Shown here: positions 29,601 through 37,901 of the stretch, in pieces
How the letters are laid out: each line of letters opens with the position of its first letter
How positions within the stretch are numbered: position 1 is the first letter of the stretch
Origin: Mycobacterium scrofulaceum
GTDB taxonomy: Bacteria > Actinomycetota > Actinomycetes > Mycobacteriales > Mycobacteriaceae
Reading direction: 5' to 3'
NCBI RefSeq assembly: GCF_001667885.1
Contig: NZ_LZJW01000147.1
Coordinates: forward strand, 62,001-126,000
Length of the DNA: 64,000 nucleotides
Made by a program: the position numbers and the translations under genes
Notes under the pieces: generated by a model
Told to the model about the DNA's origin: nothing
The model's database searches: none
The model's input: the letters and a program-made list of their open reading frames with translations, nothing else

Positions 29601-30872
29601 CGGTTCGGGCCCGGCAGCGATGGCCTGGGCGGGACCGATCCCAATGACCCGTTCGGCGACGTCTTCGTGGTGGTCGATGACTACGACGACGTCTACTCGA
29701 AGGACACCATCCTGGGGGATCGGATCATCTCCCTGAGCAGCCGCGGTCCCGAGTACGGCGTGCACGTGATGTGCAGCGCGGGTGGCTGGATCCACGGCCA
29801 ACGACAGAGCCTGTTGCAGAATGCCACGGCCCGAATCCAATTGCGGCTGGCCGACCCGAGCGAAAGCCAGATGGGGCATTCTTCGCTCGAGTCCCGCGAC
29901 GCCGCGCGGCGTACGCTGAACCGCCCGGGTTTCGGGCTGACCGACAGCTTGCACGAGCTGCGCGTCGGGATCCCGGCGCTCACCGACCCCGCCACCGGCA
30001 CGCTGGTGAGCATCGTCGACGTCGGCGCGCGGATCGCCGATGTGGCTGGGGTGACGAAACACGCGGTCCTGCAGCGGCTTCCGCAGCGGGTGGAGTTGCG
30101 GGCGATTCTGGAGTACTCCGCCGCGCATCCGATCGGCGACGACCTGTCCATCGCTTTCGCGATCGGCGAGCGCCACGAATTGGGCCCGGTGCCGTTGAAG
30201 CTGCGGGAAAGCCCGGGCTTGATGATCCTGGGCCGGCAGGGCTGCGGCAAGACCCTGTCGCTGGTGTCGATCGGCGAGGCGATCATGAGCCGGTTCAGCC
30301 CGGAGGAAGCCCAGCTGACGCTGATCGACCCGAAGACGGCACCGCACGGTCTGCGCGATTTGAGCGGACCGGGGTACGTGCGCGCGTATGCCTACGACCA
30401 AGACGAGATCGACGAGGTGATCACCGCACTCGCGCAACAGGTTCTGCTGCCCCGGCTGCCACCGAAGGGGCTGAGTCAAGAAGAGCTGCGCACGCTCAAA
30501 CCGTGGGAGGGGCCACGGCATTTCGTGCTGATCGACGATGTGCAGGACCTGCGCCCCGATCAGAGCTACCCGCCCAAACCGCCGGTGGGGGCGGCGTTGT
30601 GGAAGCTGATGGAACGCGCCCGACAGATCGGCCTGCACGTGTTCACCACCCGCAACAGCGCGAACTGGGCGACGCTGCAGATGGATCCGTGGATGAGGTT
30701 CCAGAACTCGGCGAAGGTGGCGCAGCTGTACATGGACAACGACCCGCAGAACCGGATCAACCGCTCGGTCCGGGCCCAGGCGCTGCCGCCGGGGCGCGGG
30801 CTGATGGTGAGCGCCGACGGCGACGTCGAAGGGGTACTGGTCGGGATGCCGGCTACCGCGCAGCAGCAGTAG
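26673..30872 (+). CDS. eccC2: Type VII secretion ATPase EccC2 (three FtsK/SpoIIIE domains)
   Basis: 1399-residue single-chain EccC, unlike the split EccCa1/EccCb1 of ESX-1. Two membrane helices lie at about residues 37-85, then a DUF-type stalk. The three ATPase domains have Walker A motifs GTSGSGKS near 526, GAKQRGKTT near 887 and GRQGCGKT near 1185; the matching Asp-rich strands are seen in all (LLVIVDEYLELF, VFVVVDDYDD, FVLIDDVQDL). No frameshift or internal stop breaks it. It normally needs EccD, which is absent from the window. Its last 20 bases overlap the convergent mmpL gene. Confidence 0.95.
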   Translation: MSKKAFPINRVKIEPPKPVRVAPNAPIALPEREPRNIWVMIGVPALIVALIGTIVMLYVSGVRSLSTGFFPLMGIGAFSMLAFSGRFGRARKITWGEMEKGRRRYLRDLDSNRDEIQTAVCAQREWQNAVHSDPRGLGAIIGGPRMWERGRGDADFLEVRLGTGVQHAPDSVLSVTWPDIASDEELEPVTGQALRDFILEQRKIRDIAKVVNLRSAPGFSFVGEDLDRLRSLLRSVLCSLAVFHNPRDLKLMVVTRSPEAWSWMVWLPHNLHDELFDACGWRRLVFATPEELEETLGAELHMKGKRGAWTPLAAASPTAMGSALESGSATVDLGPHLVIVDDNTGSPDAWESVVGQVGKAGITLLRIASRVGTGVGFAQDQVFEMTERHGPSANGEAKFGRNGFDADGEDGRPAPLLRVRDKFFAHADQLSIHRAYRYARAMARWSPTSRSEIDDSAGGAAELLRGLGIVDPRELDVDRLWAERRGRGDERWCEIPVGAKPTGELQNIIIRAKDFGGFGFHSVVIGTSGSGKSEFFLSLVYGIALTHSPETFNVIFVDMKFESAAQDILGIPHVVAALSNLGKDERHLAERMRRVIDGEIKQRYELFTSVGARDANDYEEIRLAGRDLPPVPVLLVIVDEYLELFANHEKWINLIIHIGQEGRGANVFFMLGGQRLDLSSLQKVKSNIAFRIALRAESGDDSREVIGSDAAYHLPSKENGFALLKVGPRDLEPFRCFYLSAPFVVPKAKEVSTTVDMTLTKPRLYNWQYQPLDESDAAALEAAAAVDTEPDEFLYHDDGFKRKKIVDVLRESLHQVPHRSPRRPWLEPLEDPEPIDTLVAAYRGKPWHVDYGENPGLMFPVGVMDIPEESKQVVHAVDALRSNVIVVGAKQRGKTTALMTLMSSAATMYSPARVTFFCIGGATLAQVASLPHVTDIVSPKDAEGIERILSSMDALIDAREDSFRRLRIDLDGFRERRFGPGSDGLGGTDPNDPFGDVFVVVDDYDDVYSKDTILGDRIISLSSRGPEYGVHVMCSAGGWIHGQRQSLLQNATARIQLRLADPSESQMGHSSLESRDAARRTLNRPGFGLTDSLHELRVGIPALTDPATGTLVSIVDVGARIADVAGVTKHAVLQRLPQRVELRAILEYSAAHPIGDDLSIAFAIGERHELGPVPLKLRESPGLMILGRQGCGKTLSLVSIGEAIMSRFSPEEAQLTLIDPKTAPHGLRDLSGPGYVRAYAYDQDEIDEVITALAQQVLLPRLPPKGLSQEELRTLKPWEGPRHFVLIDDVQDLRPDQSYPPKPPVGAALWKLMERARQIGLHVFTTRNSANWATLQMDPWMRFQNSAKVAQLYMDNDPQNRINRSVRAQALPPGRGLMVSADGDVEGVLVGMPATAQQQ

Positions 30873-33741
30873 CGGCCGTAACCGGCACCCGCACAGCGGA
30901 TTTCGACCCGATGCTGGCCCGGCGGGGTAGCGTGCGCGGCCACCAGAACCAGCGGCCCAGCAGCGCCACGATGGAGGGCACGATGAAGGCCCGCACCACC
31001 AGGGTGTCCACCAGCAACCCGACCGCGATGGTGCTGCCGATTTGGGCGATGCTGAGCACGCTGCTGCTGAGCAACGCCAGCATGGTGATCCCGAAGACGA
31101 TGCCGGCAACGGTGACCACCCCGCCGGTGCCACCGAAGGCCCGGATGATGCCGGTCTTGATACCCGCCGACGATTCGTGCTTGATGCGCAGGGCCAGCAG
31201 AAGGTTGTAGTCCGCGCCGACGGCGATCAGCGCGATGAACGCGATCGGGGCGACCGCCCAGTGCAGATCGTGGTGGAGCAGGTGCTGCCAAATCAGCACG
31301 CTGGCACCGACTGCCGACGCGTACGAGGTGACGACGGTCCCCACGACGACCAAGCCCGCGACCGGGCTGCGCAGCATCGCCGTGACGATCAAGAAGATGA
31401 GGACCAACGCGGCGCCGACAAGCAGTTTGGTGTCACCTGCGACGAAGCGCCGCAGATCGGCGGTCACCGGGCCCACACCGGCAAGGTCGACCTCCACCGG
31501 CGCCAGGGTGCCTTCCTTGGTCGCTTCTCTGATGGCAGCGCGGACCAGCTCGGCCCGCTTGGCGCCGTCGCCACCCCACTCCGAGCCATCGCCATAGACC
31601 GAAAGGTAAGCGGCGCGGCCATTCCCGGAAAGCAGATGACTCAACGCGGCGGCGTATCGCGGGTCGGTCAGCGCCCGCTGCGGCATGTAGAAGTCCGCCG
31701 CCGCGCTGCCCTGAAATTGCGTCGCGATCTCGTTCAGATAATCGGTCAGCTGGCGCATTTGGGGTCCGACGGTGTCAGACAGGCTCAGCAGGTCATGGGT
31801 GGCGGAACGCGCCCGCGCCAACGCGTCTTTCATCGATGTGACGCTTTGGGGCAACCCGGCGATCGCGGCTGCGGCCGTGTTCGAGCCGCTGGTCAGTTTC
31901 GCGGTGCCCGCATCCAGCCGCGCCGACGTCTCTACCAGGCTGTCGACCGGCTGAAGCACTCGATCCACCGTCGAGCAGATGGGATTGGTCGCGCAGTCGG
32001 GGGTCCGACCAACGAAGTCCCGCAACGGGTCGAGGTAACCCGACACATTCGTGACGTTCCGCTGGAGCCCGTCCATACCGGCGCGCATGTCCGCCGCGGC
32101 ACCGGACATGTCGGCCAATCCCGCGCTGCCACCGCGCAATCCACTCCCGAGGCCGTCCACCGCGAGCTGCGTCTGCGCCAGCGCGCCGTCCAGCTCGGAC
32201 ACCCGCTTCAGGCGCTGGCTCAACGAGTCCACCGTGTCTTCGAACTGACGGCCGAGCACGCCGGCCTGATAGCTCAACGTTGCCTGTTCGGGAACCTTGC
32301 CGTCGGGTCGGCTGGCGGACCGCACGGCCCGCACACCCGGTACGGCCATGATGTGGCGCGTGATCCTTTCGATGGCAATCAGGCCGGCCGGGTTGCGCAA
32401 GTCGTGGTCGGCCTGGATCACGACGACGTCGGGCAACAGTTCGTTGGCCGCGAAGTGCCGGTCGGCGCCGACGTAGCCGCGGTTGGAGTCGGTGGACGAC
32501 GGCGTGGCGGCGGGTTCGTTGAAACCGACCCGCATGCCGGCCAGCGGCAACGCCACCAGCAGGGTCAACCCGCCCGCGGTGACGAGGATCGGTCCCGGCC
32601 AGCGGGCCACCGCCGTCCCGACGCGGCGCCAGCGCCGAGCCGTCCTCGACGGCCGCGGTTCGAGGTAACCGCGGCGGATCGCCAGGCTCATCAGGGCGGG
32701 CGTCAGGGTCAGCGCCGCCACCATGGTTGCCAGAATGCCGATGGCGCAGGGCAACCCGGCGCTGCGGAACGACCCGACCTGCGCGAACACCAGGCACGCC
32801 AGGGCCACCGACACCGTCAGCGCCGATCCGATCACCACCGGGGCGATGGAACGGTAGGCCTGCGTCAACGCCTCGGTGGGCGCGACGCCGCCGCGGCGGG
32901 CCTCGTGGTAGCGGCCGACGAGAAAGATCGCGTAGTCGGTGCCGGCGCCCAGCGTCATGGCCGCCATCAGCGCGACCGAGAACAGCGACACTTCAACGAC
33001 ATTCGACTGGCCGAGCGCGGCGACGACGGCGCGAGCCAAGGCGAGGGCGAGTCCGACCGAGATCAGCGGAATCGCGGCGGCGACCGGGGATCGGTACACC
33101 ACCAACAGCAAAAGCAGGATGAGACCGATGGTAGCGGCGGTGATCCCGAGCATCTGTCGATCGATCGCGGAGAATTCGTCGACGATGGTGGCGCCGGGGC
33201 CGGTGACATGGACTTCGAGGCCGGCCGGCGGCGAGAGCCGGTGGGCGGTGGCGCGAACCGCGTTCACCGAATCGCGCGCCTGCGCGGTGCCCAGCATTCC
33301 GGCCAGCCGGACCATGACGCTGACGGCCCGCCCGTCGGGGCTTTGCGCCCCGGCGGCCGTCGTGGGTTGCGACCATAGGTCCGTCACCGCATAGACGTGC
33401 CGCCGATCAGAGCCCAGTGCCGTCGTCATCGCGTCGTAGAACTGCCGGTCGCGCGGCGTCAGCCGCTGATCACGTTCCAGCACAACGTAAACGAAGTTGT
33501 TGCTCGGTTCCTGATCGAACAGCTGGGCGGCGCGCGAGGCGGCGACCGCGCTCGGTGCGTCGGTGGGCATGAAGGAGCGGGCATGCGAATCGACCACACG
33601 CTCGAGTTGGGGGACGGCCAGGTTGGCGACACCGGCGGCCAGGATCCACAGGCCGACGATCAGGACCGCGTATCGACCGGTGAATCGAGAGATGAGTCCC
33701 GGTCGGTCATGCAACGGTCTGCCGATCGCCGCTCGGTCCAC
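30853..33741 (-). CDS. MmpL-type RND transporter
   Basis: 962-residue MmpL/MMPL family exporter of lipids or small molecules. It has two halves, each a membrane helix, a large periplasmic loop and five further helices. The proton-relay motifs are GAGTDYAIFLVGRYHE in the first half and GADYNLLLALRIKHE in the second. The first loop is long, with a coiled-coil-like section (QRLKRVSELDGALAQTQLAV). I cannot assign an MmpL number or cargo; there is no MmpS gene or lipid synthase beside it. It overlaps the preceding gene by 35 bp and eccC2 by 20 bp at the 3' ends. Confidence 0.9.
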   Translation of the reverse strand: MDRAAIGRPLHDRPGLISRFTGRYAVLIVGLWILAAGVANLAVPQLERVVDSHARSFMPTDAPSAVAASRAAQLFDQEPSNNFVYVVLERDQRLTPRDRQFYDAMTTALGSDRRHVYAVTDLWSQPTTAAGAQSPDGRAVSVMVRLAGMLGTAQARDSVNAVRATAHRLSPPAGLEVHVTGPGATIVDEFSAIDRQMLGITAATIGLILLLLLVVYRSPVAAAIPLISVGLALALARAVVAALGQSNVVEVSLFSVALMAAMTLGAGTDYAIFLVGRYHEARRGGVAPTEALTQAYRSIAPVVIGSALTVSVALACLVFAQVGSFRSAGLPCAIGILATMVAALTLTPALMSLAIRRGYLEPRPSRTARRWRRVGTAVARWPGPILVTAGGLTLLVALPLAGMRVGFNEPAATPSSTDSNRGYVGADRHFAANELLPDVVVIQADHDLRNPAGLIAIERITRHIMAVPGVRAVRSASRPDGKVPEQATLSYQAGVLGRQFEDTVDSLSQRLKRVSELDGALAQTQLAVDGLGSGLRGGSAGLADMSGAAADMRAGMDGLQRNVTNVSGYLDPLRDFVGRTPDCATNPICSTVDRVLQPVDSLVETSARLDAGTAKLTSGSNTAAAAIAGLPQSVTSMKDALARARSATHDLLSLSDTVGPQMRQLTDYLNEIATQFQGSAAADFYMPQRALTDPRYAAALSHLLSGNGRAAYLSVYGDGSEWGGDGAKRAELVRAAIREATKEGTLAPVEVDLAGVGPVTADLRRFVAGDTKLLVGAALVLIFLIVTAMLRSPVAGLVVVGTVVTSYASAVGASVLIWQHLLHHDLHWAVAPIAFIALIAVGADYNLLLALRIKHESSAGIKTGIIRAFGGTGGVVTVAGIVFGITMLALLSSSVLSIAQIGSTIAVGLLVDTLVVRAFIVPSIVALLGRWFWWPRTLPRRASIGSKSAVRVPVTAATAAAR

Positions 33742-34087
33742 CGAAGAGGCCTACCGCCACGTGCTCGCCACGCGTGAGCGACCGTACCCGCAGCGACCTC
33801 CGGGAGCCGATCCGCACCAGTGCGTGCAGGCCCGGTTCGGCGGCTTCGAGGTCGGCCCGCACCTGTTCGGCCGCCACGCCCTCGTGTGCGGCCTGGTCCA
33901 GCTTGGCCACCAGCATGGTGATCCAGCGCTGCCCCAGCGAAAGCAGCAGGCCCTCCTCGTCACCGAACAGCCGGGGTACCTCGGGTGAGTCGGTGACCAA
34001 CGCGAGCGCCGCCTCGGGGTCGATCTCGGCGGCTTTGATCACTTCGGCCATGAAGGCCATCCGGTCGTGCAGCTCTGTCCATGTCAT
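33707..34087 (-). CDS. Small hypothetical protein upstream of mmpL
   Basis: 126-residue, mostly helical, acidic protein beginning MTWTELHDRMAFMAEVIKAA. I do not recognise the family. Its 3' end overlaps the start of mmpL by 35 bp, so the two form an operon and it may influence the transporter. ATG 34087 is chosen over a longer frame whose first 32 residues (Arg-rich) look non-coding. It is divergent from the histidine kinase gene, across a gap holding an inverted repeat. Confidence 0.65.
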   Translation of the reverse strand: MTWTELHDRMAFMAEVIKAAEIDPEAALALVTDSPEVPRLFGDEEGLLLSLGQRWITMLVAKLDQAAHEGVAAEQVRADLEAAEPGLHALVRIGSRRSLRVRSLTRGEHVAVGLFGGPSGDRQTVA

Positions 34088-34141
34088 GACTGAAACGCTA
34101 GGAAACGGCCCGGCGTTGCGCGTCGTGCCGAAGTGCAGTCT

Positions 34142-34167
34142 TCGCCTCCTACCACGGGCGGAGGCGA
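34142..34167. promoter_or_regulatory. Inverted repeat in the mmpL/kinase divergent gap
   Basis: TCGCCTCC and GGAGGCGA, perfect 8-bp arms, ten bases apart. The repeat lies midway between two divergent starts (34087 minus, 34221 plus). It could be the binding site of the adjacent LuxR-type response regulator or an RNA hairpin. Confidence 0.45.
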
Positions 34168-34220
34168 TTGCCGTCCACGGCATGATGTGCGCAGGTGGCG
34201 CGCCCTTCTACGATTGGACG

Positions 34221-35438
34221 ATGTTGCGTGCCGCAACGGGATACCTGCGCGAACAGTTTCGCCGACGAAGTGAGCTGATCCCCGTCGGCATCACCTGGGC
34301 GTCGTTCGTAGCCGTCGACGCCACCGAGGTGGCAGGCGGGGTCATCGCAATTCTGCAGCGGCCCACCGCAGACCTGCCCGTCGCGGTGGCCGCGTTCGCG
34401 TTGTCGATCTCACCCACGTTGTTGTTCTTCTTCCGCAACATGAAGCTGAGTCCGCTGCTGATGTGGGCGACCTGGTCGACGGCCACGGCCATGCTTCTGT
34501 TCGGAACCGCGACGCCCATCCACGCCGATTTCGCTCCGGCGCTGCTGGTGATGATGGTGCTGTCGGTCACGACGCTGAGCTCCGTCACGGGTGGCCTGTT
34601 GGCCGCCGCCTCGGCGGCGGCCATGCTGCTCGCCGCGTCCGTGCTGCACCGCCTGGACGCGGTGGTGCTGTACCTGGGTTTCGTCGGCGCGGGCTGGCTG
34701 CTGGGCTACATCATGCGGACTCAACGGCTGCTGCTGGCCGAACAGATTGAAGCGCAGAAGCTGTTGGCCGAGCACGCCGCCGCCGATGAGCGGCGTCGCA
34801 TCGCCCGCGAGGTGCACGACGTGATCGCCCACTCGCTGAGCATCACCCTGCTGCATGTGACCGGTGCGCGCCGGGGACTGCAGCAAGATCGCGACGTCGA
34901 CGACGCGGTCGAGGCGCTCGAACAGGCCGAGCGTTTGGGCCGGCAGGCGATGGCCGACATCCGCCGCACGGTCGGACTGCTGGACAACTCGCCGACCAAG
35001 GCGGCCCTAACGACGCCCGAACCCGGGATGGACGACGTGGGCGTTCTGGTCGCGGACTTCCAGCGGGCCGGCCTGGACGTGACGCTGAGCATCGACGGAG
35101 CCACCGAACGGGTCTCGGCGGCGGTCGGTCTGGCGCTGTACCGCATCGCGCAAGAATCGCTGGCGAACATCGCCAAACACGCGCCCGACTCGAAATCGAC
35201 TCTGACGCTTGCGGTCTCGTCGGCATCGGCGAGGATCACGATCGACAACCGGTTACCGGTGGCGATCGCGGCCCCGCAGTCCGCCGAGGGTCGCGGCTTG
35301 CGCGGCATGCGTCAGCGCGTCGAGCTACTGGGCGGGGCCATCGACGCCGGACCGACCCAGGATGGATGGTCGGTGCGGGCCGACATACCACTGCACGAGG
35401 GGGACGCCGGCTGGCGCCCGTGGTGGTGCAAGGCGTGA
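34221..35438 (+). CDS. Sensor histidine kinase (HisKA_3, NarL/DesK type)
   Basis: 405-residue membrane sensor kinase. Five or so hydrophobic helices fill residues 18-165; there is no large outside sensor domain, so it may sense the membrane itself. The phosphoacceptor box ERRRIAREVHDVIAHSLSIT is near residue 200 with the His in EVHD. The HATPase has the N-box YRIAQESLANIAKHA, and a short G-box RGLRGMRQRVELLGG. GTG 35435 of the regulator overlaps its TGA. ATG 34221 gives the shortest N-terminus with full membrane domain. It lies beside mmpL, a plausible target. Confidence 0.9.
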   Translation: MLRAATGYLREQFRRRSELIPVGITWASFVAVDATEVAGGVIAILQRPTADLPVAVAAFALSISPTLLFFFRNMKLSPLLMWATWSTATAMLLFGTATPIHADFAPALLVMMVLSVTTLSSVTGGLLAAASAAAMLLAASVLHRLDAVVLYLGFVGAGWLLGYIMRTQRLLLAEQIEAQKLLAEHAAADERRRIAREVHDVIAHSLSITLLHVTGARRGLQQDRDVDDAVEALEQAERLGRQAMADIRRTVGLLDNSPTKAALTTPEPGMDDVGVLVADFQRAGLDVTLSIDGATERVSAAVGLALYRIAQESLANIAKHAPDSKSTLTLAVSSASARITIDNRLPVAIAAPQSAEGRGLRGMRQRVELLGGAIDAGPTQDGWSVRADIPLHEGDAGWRPWWCKA

Positions 35439-36100
35439 TCCCGAACGTCAACGAGGTTCCTGAGATCACCGTCCTGCTGGTCGACGACCAGGACCTGGTG
35501 CGCTCGGGGCTGCGCCGGATCTTGCGCCGCAAGGACGGGTTCCTCGTCGCCGCGGAATGCGCCGACGGTGACGAGGTGCCGGCGGCGGTTGCCGCACACC
35601 GACCCGACGTGATCGTGATGGATCTGCGCATGCGCCGAGTCGACGGCATCGAGGCGACCCGCCGGCTCGGGGGCACACCGCCGGTCCTGGCGCTGACCAC
35701 GTTCAACGAGGACGAGTTGCTGTCCGAGGCGTTGCGCGCCGGCGCGGCCGGGTTCGTGCTCAAGGACTCGTCCGCCGAGGAACTGATCCGCGCCGTGCGC
35801 GCGGTCGCCAGGGGCGACAGCTACCTGGATCCCGCGGTCACCGCGCGCGTGCTCACCACCTACCGCAAAGCCGCACCCGGCCCGCGGGGCACCACGATCG
35901 CCGAGTTGACGACTCGCGAGCTCGACGTGCTGACACTGATCGGCAAGGGCCTTTCCAACGCCGAGATCGCCGACGAGCTCTGTATCTCCGGCGTCACGGT
36001 CAAGAGCCATATCGGCCGGATCTTCGGAAAACTCGATCTGCGGGATCGTGCGGCGGCGATCGTATTCGCCTATGACAATGGCATCGTCGTTCCACGCTGA
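35435..36100 (+). CDS. LuxR-family response regulator
   Basis: 221-residue regulator. The receiver domain has the acidic pair VDDQD near residue 13-17 and the phosphoacceptor in IVMDLRMRRVDG near residue 60; a K in VLKDSSAEE is also conserved. The C-terminal LuxR helix-turn-helix includes LTTRELDVLTLIGKGLSNAE and ITVKSHIGRIFGKL-type sequence. It overlaps the kinase gene (GTGA), so the pair is translated together and is a cognate two-component system. Confidence 0.93.
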   Translation: MIPNVNEVPEITVLLVDDQDLVRSGLRRILRRKDGFLVAAECADGDEVPAAVAAHRPDVIVMDLRMRRVDGIEATRRLGGTPPVLALTTFNEDELLSEALRAGAAGFVLKDSSAEELIRAVRAVARGDSYLDPAVTARVLTTYRKAAPGPRGTTIAELTTRELDVLTLIGKGLSNAEIADELCISGVTVKSHIGRIFGKLDLRDRAAAIVFAYDNGIVVPR

Positions 36101-36103
36101 GCG

Positions 36104-36505
36104 CTACAACGGCGCGCCCTGCTCCGCCAGGTTCAGCATGACGTAGGCCATGCACACGAGGAAGTTCAACACCACCAGGACCAGCCCGGCGAAGATCAGC
36201 GAGCGGGTGCCTTGTCGCTTCAGCCGCTTGTACCGCGCGGCTCGGGTTTCACGGTCGAACTGCAGAGCGATGAGCGCGAAATTGACGTCCATCACCTCGT
36301 GAGCCGCCAGGGGCGCGCCCGCGAGCATCTGCCGGACACGGTCGGGCGCCGTTCGGACACCGACGCGTTCGAAGTTCTGGCACATTCGCCGCGCGCGTCT
36401 TCGCGCGAGTGGTTCATATCGCATCTGCAGCTGATGCGCGAGTTGCCCTCTGTCGTCCCCCCACGGGTTTGACCGGGTCATCACGAAAGGGATTCTAAAT
36501 CGCAT
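36104..36505 (-). CDS. Small conserved membrane protein, unknown
   Basis: 133 residues (125 if translation begins at the internal ATG 36481). The N-terminal 90 residues are charged and helical (MCQNFERVGVRTAPDRVRQM), and one or two helices close the protein (SLIFAGLVLVVLNFLVCMAYVML). It is convergent with the response regulator, with 3 bp between stops. No family recognised; it may be a tail-anchored protein. Confidence 0.65.
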   Translation of the reverse strand: MRFRIPFVMTRSNPWGDDRGQLAHQLQMRYEPLARRRARRMCQNFERVGVRTAPDRVRQMLAGAPLAAHEVMDVNFALIALQFDRETRAARYKRLKRQGTRSLIFAGLVLVVLNFLVCMAYVMLNLAEQGAPL

Positions 36506-36533
36506 CGGACCGATTACGGCGTGTCTACACGAA

Positions 36534-37892
36534 CTATGTTGAGCTCGGTTGGTCCGCGAGGCCGCCGCTCATTCGCTCGGATTGGGATAAGTCCAGATAG
36601 CGTTCCAAGTTGCGGTGCATGTTGATCACGCGCCGCTCCTCGCCGGACAGCACCAGGTGGGTGAAGCCGGGTTGGTGCAGGCCGCGCTGCAGGCCCGCGA
36701 GCACCTGGATGTCCTGGGTGAGCACCACGCCGGGCTCAGCCTCGCCGGCGGCCATGCGAACGTCGGTCGGCTTGGCGCGGGGAGAGCCGGGCGGCATTCG
36801 GGTCATCAGGAACATGACCAGCTCGCCATGATCGGGGTCGGGACCGGGCCTCGAGCACATGACGGTGAGGTGGTCGGCGTTGGCCAGCAGCGTCAGGTTC
36901 GGGAAGACGTTGTACTGGTGCAGCCGGGTGATCCGGTCCGTGTCCGCCCAATCCAGGTTCACCCCACGACCGGCGGCAAACGCCCTGGTGTGCTCGGCGA
37001 TGAGGTCCTGGACCGTTTGCCCGGGCCGGCGTTCCTCGGCGGGAAAGGGCGTGCCCTCGGCGGCGCCCATCAGCGCGCCTTGGGTGAAAACGTAAGCGTC
37101 CCAGACTTCTTCGTCGCTCAACGCTCCCCCGAAACGGGGGCTTGGCACGCCGTAGGGTTGGTCGGATTTGCCGGTGTGGCCCCAAATCCGTTGGGGTGCA
37201 TGAATGTCGTCGACGCAACGCAGCAACTCGGGGTGCAGCGTCTGAATGTGGTAGGTCTCGCTGTACCCGTCGGCGATCGTCTTCCAGTTGGCCTCGACCT
37301 CGATGGTCAGCGTGGCGTAGCAACGAAAGTCGCTCAGCCGGCACCACGCGATGTCGCCCGGTACCGCCTCCAGATACTCGGACAGCGGCACCGCATCGAG
37401 GTCGAGATTGACGAAGACCAGTCCCTCCCAGGTGTCCACCGAGACCGGCACCAACGGGAAGTCGGACATTTTCAGCGACCCGAAGCCCTTGCGGTTGGGC
37501 ACGCGCTTGAGCGTGCCGGCCAGGTCCCAGGTCCACCCGTGATAGCCGCACTTGAGCTCGCGCAGCCCGGAGCCGGAGCCCACACACACCGAATTGCCGC
37601 GGTGGCGGCACGCGTTTTGGAAGGCCCGGAGCACGCCGTCGCCGTCGCGAACGATCAACACCCCGTAGGGCCCGCACCGATACTCGAAGTAGTCGCCGGG
37701 CTCGGCGACGTGGTCCACCATGCACGCGAGCTGCCAGACCTTCGGCCACATTCGTTCGACTTCGAGGGCGGCGAACTCCGGCGAGTAATACCGCTGGGCG
37801 GGCACCAGGGTGGGGCTGTCCGGGGGAGTGCCGATCGCGTCCTCTTGGACATGCGAGCGGGTGCGGGTCGGGTTGCGGGCGGGGGCGTTCAT
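36534..37892 (-). CDS. Rieske aromatic ring-hydroxylating oxygenase, alpha subunit
   Basis: 452-residue oxygenase. The Rieske 2Fe-2S ligands are CRHRG near residue 92 and CGYHGW about 20 residues on. The mononuclear iron site is seen in GYSETYHIQTLHPELL (His and His) with a later Asp. A reductase and ferredoxin gene are not nearby. The gene sits 9 bp after a D-aminoacylase-type gene, so both may act on one amide- or ring-containing compound. The substrate cannot be told from the sequence. Confidence 0.9.
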   Translation of the reverse strand: MNAPARNPTRTRSHVQEDAIGTPPDSPTLVPAQRYYSPEFAALEVERMWPKVWQLACMVDHVAEPGDYFEYRCGPYGVLIVRDGDGVLRAFQNACRHRGNSVCVGSGSGLRELKCGYHGWTWDLAGTLKRVPNRKGFGSLKMSDFPLVPVSVDTWEGLVFVNLDLDAVPLSEYLEAVPGDIAWCRLSDFRCYATLTIEVEANWKTIADGYSETYHIQTLHPELLRCVDDIHAPQRIWGHTGKSDQPYGVPSPRFGGALSDEEVWDAYVFTQGALMGAAEGTPFPAEERRPGQTVQDLIAEHTRAFAAGRGVNLDWADTDRITRLHQYNVFPNLTLLANADHLTVMCSRPGPDPDHGELVMFLMTRMPPGSPRAKPTDVRMAAGEAEPGVVLTQDIQVLAGLQRGLHQPGFTHLVLSGEERRVINMHRNLERYLDLSQSERMSGGLADQPSST

Positions 37893-37901
37893 GGGCGCCG
37901 C

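Noticed and set aside
28110-31133. Antisense open frame of 1007 codons opposite eccC2
   Set aside because: It mirrors the codon pattern of eccC2 and mmpL, as happens in high-GC genes. The translation is His/Gln/Arg-rich with no domain.
31042-33378. Plus-strand open frame of 778 codons opposite mmpL
   Set aside because: Shadow of mmpL; the translated sequence is dominated by Arg, Gln, Asp and Gly and has no membrane helices or motifs.
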